In this document: one piece after another, positions 58,599 to 64,000 of the stretch
Layout of the letters: every line of letters starts with the position of its first letter
Numbering within the stretch: the stretch's first letter is position 1
Assembly: GCA_021613335.1 (NCBI GenBank)
Contig: JAJTWR010000266.1
Span: 5,256,501-5,320,500 of the forward strand
Source of the DNA: Whitmania pigra
Lineage: Eukaryota; Annelida; Clitellata; Hirudinida; Haemopidae
Length of the DNA stretch: 64,000 bases
Reading direction: 5' to 3'
Translations under genes and position numbers: made by a program
The notes under the pieces: model-generated
The model's input: only the letters and a program-made list of their open reading frames with translations
Told to the model about the DNA's origin: nothing
The model's database searches: none

Positions 58599-60429
58599 AT
58601 GAGCCAGTACGTGCAAGTTGTTGATGATGACGGTGATGAACCCATAGAACTTCCCACTGAGCCGAACGGTGAGTTGCTTCTGTCTACAGTGGTGGCACAG
58701 TTTCCTGGGGTCAGCGGGCTCAAGTTTCGTTACCAAGATTCTAATGCCATGAGAGGAGTGAGGCTCAGTGAAGGACGTTTATTGGCTCCAGATGAAGGGT
58801 GGTCTAGCTACGTTTTTCAGACAGTCTATCCAAAAGGTTGTCAACTTAAAACAAGTAGTATGTGGTTAATTTGATTTTTGTGACTTGCCAAGCCCTGCGA
58901 ATGGGTGTGAAATGGGTTGGTTGTCAGACATGCTGTTGGACATGTGTTTGATTTGACTTCCACATTACATGCTTCAAAGTTTGACTGGGATTTGGAGGTA
59001 TTTTATTTTGTCGAGCACAGCATGTTTATTATTCAACCATCTGTTTTTTATGCTCATGGCATCCACAATTTCACACTTATGAGCATGGGTTTATTTTTGC
59101 ATTAATTGCATACAATGATGCATGTATGACTAAATGTGATTGGTGAATGTGCGCTAGGAAATATGTTAATGCATTATGATGAAGATTATAATTTTATTGA
59201 TTATTAGAAAAGAGAAAGGGTGACTCTCTTGAAAATCCAACTGTCAAAACAAAGAAGCTAGATAAACTGAAATGTAGTGATCTTATTGTTCTTGGACTAC
59301 CATGGAAATCTACTGAGGATGATATCAGGAAATACTTCTCTGCTTTTGGAGAGCTGACCATGGTACAGGTAAGTAGGGTTAACATTTGTTTATTTCTACT
59401 TTTGTGGGAATGATTTAAATGTTGTATGTGCAGCTGAAGTATGACCTCAAAACTAAGCAGTCTAAGGGTTTTGGCTTCATAAGATTTGCTGACTATGAAT
59501 CTCAAGTGAAAGCCCTATCACAAAGACATCTCATTGATGGCAGGTGGTGCAACCTTCGCATTCCCAATTCAAAGGTAATAATCAGTTTTTGCAATGGTGT
59601 TGCTGTAAGCAATTAAGCAGCTTATTGTTTGCAGGCATGGGCAATCTCCCTCCAAGAAGGTGGTATATCAAGTGAAATGAGTAACAAAATATATGTGGGT
59701 CGTTGCACTGAAGATATGACACAGGATGATCTGACGGAGTATTTCTCTCAATTTGGGGAGGTCAGAGAAGTTTTCATACCAAAGCCATTCAGGGCATTTG
59801 CTTTTGTCACATTTGCTGATCCATATGTGGCTCAAAGTCTTTATGGTGATGACCATGTAATCAAGAATTGCAGTGTACATATTGGAACTGCAACTCCAAA
59901 GAATGCTGAGAAGTACGCTGATGATGGCTATGGATGGCATAGCAAAGGATGGGCTAAAGCTGGCAGCATGCATGGTCAAGGTGCCCTGATTGATCCCAAC
60001 ACAGCTGCTGCTGCAGCTGCAGCAGCTGTAGCAGGATTTGCTAATCCAAACTCTTTCAATATGGGATTTGGGACTGGTGGTGCCAATGCTGGTGCCTTTC
60101 CTGTAAATCCAGCTATTGTTGCAGCTGCAGCCCAAGCTGCCATTGCTCAAGGAATATTAGGCATGATGGGGCAGGGTGGGATGATTGGACAAGGAGCTGG
60201 TGGATATCCTGGCGCAGCTGGTGATAACAGTAGGTATCAATCCATTGGTTACAGCACGTCCTCTGGGCAAACCACTGGATCGCAAAGTGGCAAACAAGTT
60301 GATACATCACAGCAAGTTGGAACCTACTCAGCTTATGGAACATACCAACAACCTGGACAGCTGGGTTATTCAAGTGGTAGCTGGGGTAAAGATGGACAGT
60401 CTCAAACCGGTTCCTGGACCGGTACGTAG
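58599..60429 (+). CDS. TARDBP: TARDBP, TDP-43 RNA-binding protein
   Basis: Nuclear UG-binding protein that regulates splicing and RNA stability. Exons 58599-58836, 59208-59368, 59434-59574 and 59635-60429 give 444 residues. Order of parts: the N-terminal oligomerisation domain ([37 protein letters not shown]); a bipartite nuclear signal split at the exon border (KEKRKGDS...KTKKLDK); RRM1 with RNP2 LIVLGL and RNP1 [11 protein letters not shown]2 with [11 protein letters not shown] and RAFAFVTF; and a low-complexity C-terminus. The last has an eight-alanine run ([13 protein letters not shown]), the conserved hydrophobic helix region ([20 protein letters not shown]) and a Gly/Ser/Gln-rich tail. 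The final codons (accggtacgtag) overlap a potential donor. Identity is certain. Confidence 0.97.
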
Positions 60430-61216
60430 GAAGTATTGTTAATTTATTGATTTTGTTATATATTCAAGCAGTGCCAAGTGCCTGAGCACCATGCTGCCCA
60501 TCCGAGAAATAGCATGCAATTTTAGACATGCAAACACCGAGATCATTCAGTAGAATCATCTCTAGGTGGTTGTTGGCAGCATTTAATTCATAACCTCAGC
60601 TTGAGTTAACAATAGAGAATGTTCTTTTGACACATGATAATATTTATGTTATGATTTTTCTTAGGTGTATGATGATCTGTGGTTGCTGTTCAATGGTACA
60701 TGCTGGAGTGATGCAATGGCTGAATCATGGATGTGGTCAAACTGATGGTGATGTTGGTGATGATTTAGTGGTGGATTCTGATCCTATTTATCTCATGATT
60801 TCTACACTTTGTAAATATATATTGGACATGTCTCTGTTTGCAATCTGGTATTTTAATGCTTTGTTCCTGCATACAGTGCAGGATAACTTGGATTTGTGCA
60901 GACTGGTTAAAACTGAGAATTTACCAATACATAAACAGTTTTAAACATGAAACTGGTTGTTTTCTTATTTTATCTTAATGCAAATACAAATTTTGAATGA
61001 ATGGATTGGGCATGGCTGGGTTAGGGATGTGAAAACGGCCCCATATGACAAATTTTAAAAAATAAGGATGGTCTGAAACTTGGTTGGGGTGTGTCAATAA
61101 TGATCAACGTTATGTGGACCATGCGTTGTACGTATGGCGTTCGCCCAGCTGTACCAGTCAGCTGGTTTGCTTGAGATACATTTGTTGCTTTCCATACGAT
61201 GCGAGTTCCGTGGCGC
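60430..61216 (+). other. TARDBP 3' UTR and spacer to the next gene
   Basis: Contains a GT-rich stretch at 60670-60780 (gatggtgatgttggtgatga) that could bind the gene's own product. No coding exon recognised. Confidence 0.45.
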
Positions 61217-61224
61217 TATAAATA
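61217..61224 (+). promoter_or_regulatory. TATA box (tataaata) of a downstream gene
   Basis: Consensus tataaatag context with GC-rich flanks, about 210 bp upstream of a start codon whose exon splices in phase to two further exons. Confidence 0.6.
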
Positions 61225-61435
61225 GGCGGCACAACTGGTCATAGCCCAACCGAGGCGAATGGATTTAAACCGCATCTCGCTATTTTTCAATTGAAAGAAC
61301 ATCAATGGTGGAATTCTGCAAATGACTGAGTTGTAATTATAATTAATTATTGCGATAGATATTGTCCTTCGCATGTGATTGTGTTAGGCTTTCGCCAACC
61401 ACAAAGTGTCATACATTTCTAAAATGGAGTGAAGT

Positions 61436-63948
61436 ATGAGTGCGGATTTGAGGAGATCTTTCAAGCAGAAAGCCAAGCAGGCTTTCGAATTGCCCTCAAG
61501 GTGTGTGCTTTTTTAAATTGAAATTCTTGCTTGTTGACGATTTAGCTTTTTTTATCAGTTATTACGGAATATCAGTTCAGTTGTTGAAATATCCGCATCG
61601 TTCTGTAGCTCCTTGAGGCACGTATGCTTTTGCGATACTTATTAGTCCAACCTGGCCTTCAATGAGGATTTGAATACATAATCGCAGACAGATCGTACCT
61701 GAATTAATCATATGGTATCCCTATTATTTCGACTGATTAGTAATGTGGGGAGCCATTATTCCACATTGATGGGAAATCTATTCTGAAACCGTTTGTCTTG
61801 GTATTAGTTTCTTAATTTATATCCTCATTAAGATCACATGGATTGACGAGTAAAGGTGATTATTTGAGCTGTCATGAAGCCGTCCACCAAACTTAGTCGA
61901 TATCGTAGAATCAGTATTAATCAATCCTGGTCAATTAATGTAGAAAATAAAAAATTATTATGAATTCTTATAATACATCTTTAATAACTAATTAATTTCT
62001 GTGTTTTGCAAGTTTGTTTCGAATTAGAATAATTGGATCGCTGTTCTATTTATATAGATATATTTAAAAGTAATTATATTATTAATTTTGTATAAGTCAG
62101 AATGTTTACGTTAAATAAACAGTACGGAAAGGTATTAAGAGACTTTGTATCTTTTGGAATTGCGTGTGTTTTACCTGGATCCATGTTTAATAGGAATTAC
62201 TTATGAGTTTGCGTTCACTGTAAGATGCATCATCGGAGAACCGAAACAGAGCTTATTCTTTGGAATGGCGATAACTATATGGTTGCAAATTTAATTTTAA
62301 ATGCAACAACATGCAGACAGGTATTCAGATTGGGGGTGTCAGGTGCATTTTTGTAATAACATATTTATTCGAAATTTTTTTGTCGGAATGTAGTTCTTTT
62401 TGTGTGGTACGTACAATTTACAGCTCGGAGAGCGTCAGGCGATATACCTCATTTATGTGATTAATTCATTGTACACTTGAATAACCCTTTTTCAAAGGAA
62501 TTCAAAGGTTCTAGGGGAGTGGAAGGAATGACTAACATTTCATTCTGGTGATATTTGGACTAGAGTTCTGCAGCTAATTTTTAAAACTTTACGTTAGTGA
62601 CTTGTAATTCGGTCATCTATTAGACTTTTAAAAAAGTTTGGCATATAACACCGATTAAAAATTATTTCATTTTATTTTAATCACTTTCGATCTAAGAATT
62701 ATTAGGCTGGAAATAGGAGTCGCCAGCGAAAGGACTGTAGGAAAAATGTTTGTTTCAATGGATTAAGAGACATTCAATGAGTGAACCAGATGAAGAACCT
62801 AAGAATCATATTATCTGAAAGCATTCTCCTGTTTTTAGTTGACATTTATCGAGTTAATTAAATTATATTATTCTTAAAAATTGAAGATCTGCTGGTTGTG
62901 ACACAACCCGTTCTGATTGCTCCTGGAAATCTTGAGCACGTGTGCCCTATTAATTGAATTGATGAGATGTTACCCTCACCTGATGCTTTTACTTCAGAAG
63001 CTATGTTAAGTTTGTTGTCTAAAATCCATGTAGGAAAGAAGCACTGTTATACACTGCACTAGTATTTGTTTGGTAACATACTCTGTCTTGCATTAGAGTT
63101 CTTAGCGATTTATGAGCAACTTTTTTCGTCGCAATATTTTCTTTTCTGAATTTCACTCGTTTCGAGCCATTCTTAATTTTAGATTGAAAATTTCTTCAAA
63201 AGGTGAATGCACTACATTTTAGGCTACTAGCTAAAATTAGCCTTGGTTTGTTTCATTTTTTGTTGCATTTACGTTCGTGTCATTACTTAATTCGAACATT
63301 CCTAGAATTTACTGCCACGATGGAATACAACATTGGACTATTAAATATGCTGTTTTATAGGCTGCGAAAGGGATTAACGGATCATCTTGATGGGCCTGAT
63401 GATGAACACAGACCAATGTCTTTTGATTTTGGATGTCTGCTCCAGGATGACCACAACAGAGCATTTGCTCTCCGTTAGTTTCTTATGGTAACAAATTCGT
63501 AATGATATGCAACATGTAATGATAATTTGCGAAACCTCTTTCAAAGCATGCTTCAGCATTTTATTCCACCGAACCCGATTTCAACCTATTTGGGATCAAA
63601 ATTGTTTTTTTGTTTTTTTTTTGATGAATAGCATTTAATTCCATTTGCTTAATTAATTTTGTCATTGCCAACTACTTTTTTTTTAAACTTAAAAGTTGCA
63701 AATTTAGCTTTGTCCACCCACCACCTGCATATGCTTACGATGTAAATATGGTTTGTTCTGATAGAATGCTCTGAATGCGATAACATGTTAATAACCGTTT
63801 TCCATTTTTGTGCGAATTCGCGGCTTCAAGCGGTAAGTCATACTTAATTTGTACTCCAGAAAGTGTTCCACAAAAGAAAGAGTCTGAGACAGGAACAAAG
63901 ATTCGCCAGAGAGTTCCATTTCAACCAAGTGGAACCTTCAAGTATCAG
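61436..63948 (+). CDS. Unrecognised gene, first three coding exons (3' end outside window)
   Basis: Exons 61436-61500, 63361-63473 and 63860-63948 join in matching phases (2, 1, 0). They give an N-terminus MSADLRRSFKQKAKQAFELP, then LRKGLTDHLDGPDDEHRP, FGCLLQDDHNRAFALQ and IRQRVPFQPSGTFKYQ, open to the window edge. It is basic then acidic, with no signal peptide or membrane segment, so probably cytosolic or nuclear. A two-codon upstream ORF (ATG GAG TGA at 61424-61432) ends 3 bp before the start. If the 63473 donor is skipped, the frame stops at 63478. I do not recognise the family and assign no function. Confidence 0.6.
61501..63360 (+). other. First intron of the unrecognised gene
   Basis: About 1.9 kb of AT-rich DNA between the phase-matched exons. 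I see no transposon or further exon in it. Confidence 0.4.
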
Positions 63949-64000
63949 GTTTGATTGATCCATACCGCTTTCGTTTTACTCACAGGTTCTTTAAAAGTGA

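Noticed and set aside
59668..60373. Long minus-strand open frames opposite TARDBP
   Set aside because: They are shadows of the biased Gly/Ala/Gln-rich TDP-43 coding sequence on the other strand.
1..64000. CRISPR arrays, operons, phage or bacterial defence genes
   Set aside because: The window is spliced animal DNA; no regular spacer arrays, no ribosome-binding-site-led gene runs and no prokaryotic genes were seen.

Overview
The window reads as AT-rich, intron-dense invertebrate animal DNA. Orthologues of animal genes are recognisable (CMTR1, SNU13, SMIM15, HAUS7, TARDBP/TDP-43, a POMGNT1-like glycosyltransferase, a multidomain PARP, an FkbM-type methyltransferase). Introns are GT-AG, roughly 50 bp to 7 kb long, and heavily colonised by transposons. 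I cannot place the phylum from sequence alone; the mix of hAT, pogo/Tigger, L2-like and restriction-like-endonuclease (RLE) non-LTR elements fits many invertebrates. Exon borders below come from reading frame, splice phase and conserved protein motifs. I ran no alignments.

Layout. 400-6860 (+): 3' two thirds of CMTR1; one intron holds a dead pogo-type transposon that is itself broken by an RLE retrotransposon. 7981-23345 (-): a PARP of about 1,120 residues whose large intron carries a 2.3 kb hAT element with an intact transposase and a perfect 8-bp target duplication. 23.4-25.9 kb: gene-poor, with a GC-richer repeat-like block. 25949-26182 (-): SMIM15, divergent from 26797-35632 (+), a POMGNT1-like type II membrane protein with two FAM3/ILEI-type stem domains. 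35821-36597 and 37642-38517 (-): two tandem SNU13 genes, the second with a hybrid 5' end. 38.9-41.0 kb: a decayed long-TIR element. 41259-42732: a second RLE copy with a 39-bp target duplication. 45200-52088 (-): a two-exon FkbM methyltransferase whose 6 kb intron is packed with nested transposons, including an L2-like LINE inside a hAT. 52531-53787: another hAT inside a LINE remnant. 55507-57868 (-): HAUS7, divergent from TARDBP (58599-60429, +). 61217-63948 (+): TATA box and first three coding exons of a gene I do not recognise.

The host genes are ordinary cellular genes (mRNA cap methylation, ADP-ribosylation, O-mannose glycan extension, U4 snRNP/box C/D RNP core, augmin, RNA-binding) and form no operon-like system. 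The least expected observations are: (a) three tiny insertions (34-54 bp) that share one 3' sequence and are each bounded by a target-site duplication; (b) the SNU13 duplicate that apparently borrows a start codon from a third, broken copy; (c) loss of an expected catalytic lysine in CMTR1; (d) an L2 insertion that creates an in-frame hAT-L2 fusion ORF of 926 codons; (e) a POMGNT1-like enzyme with a doubled stem and altered donor/metal motifs.
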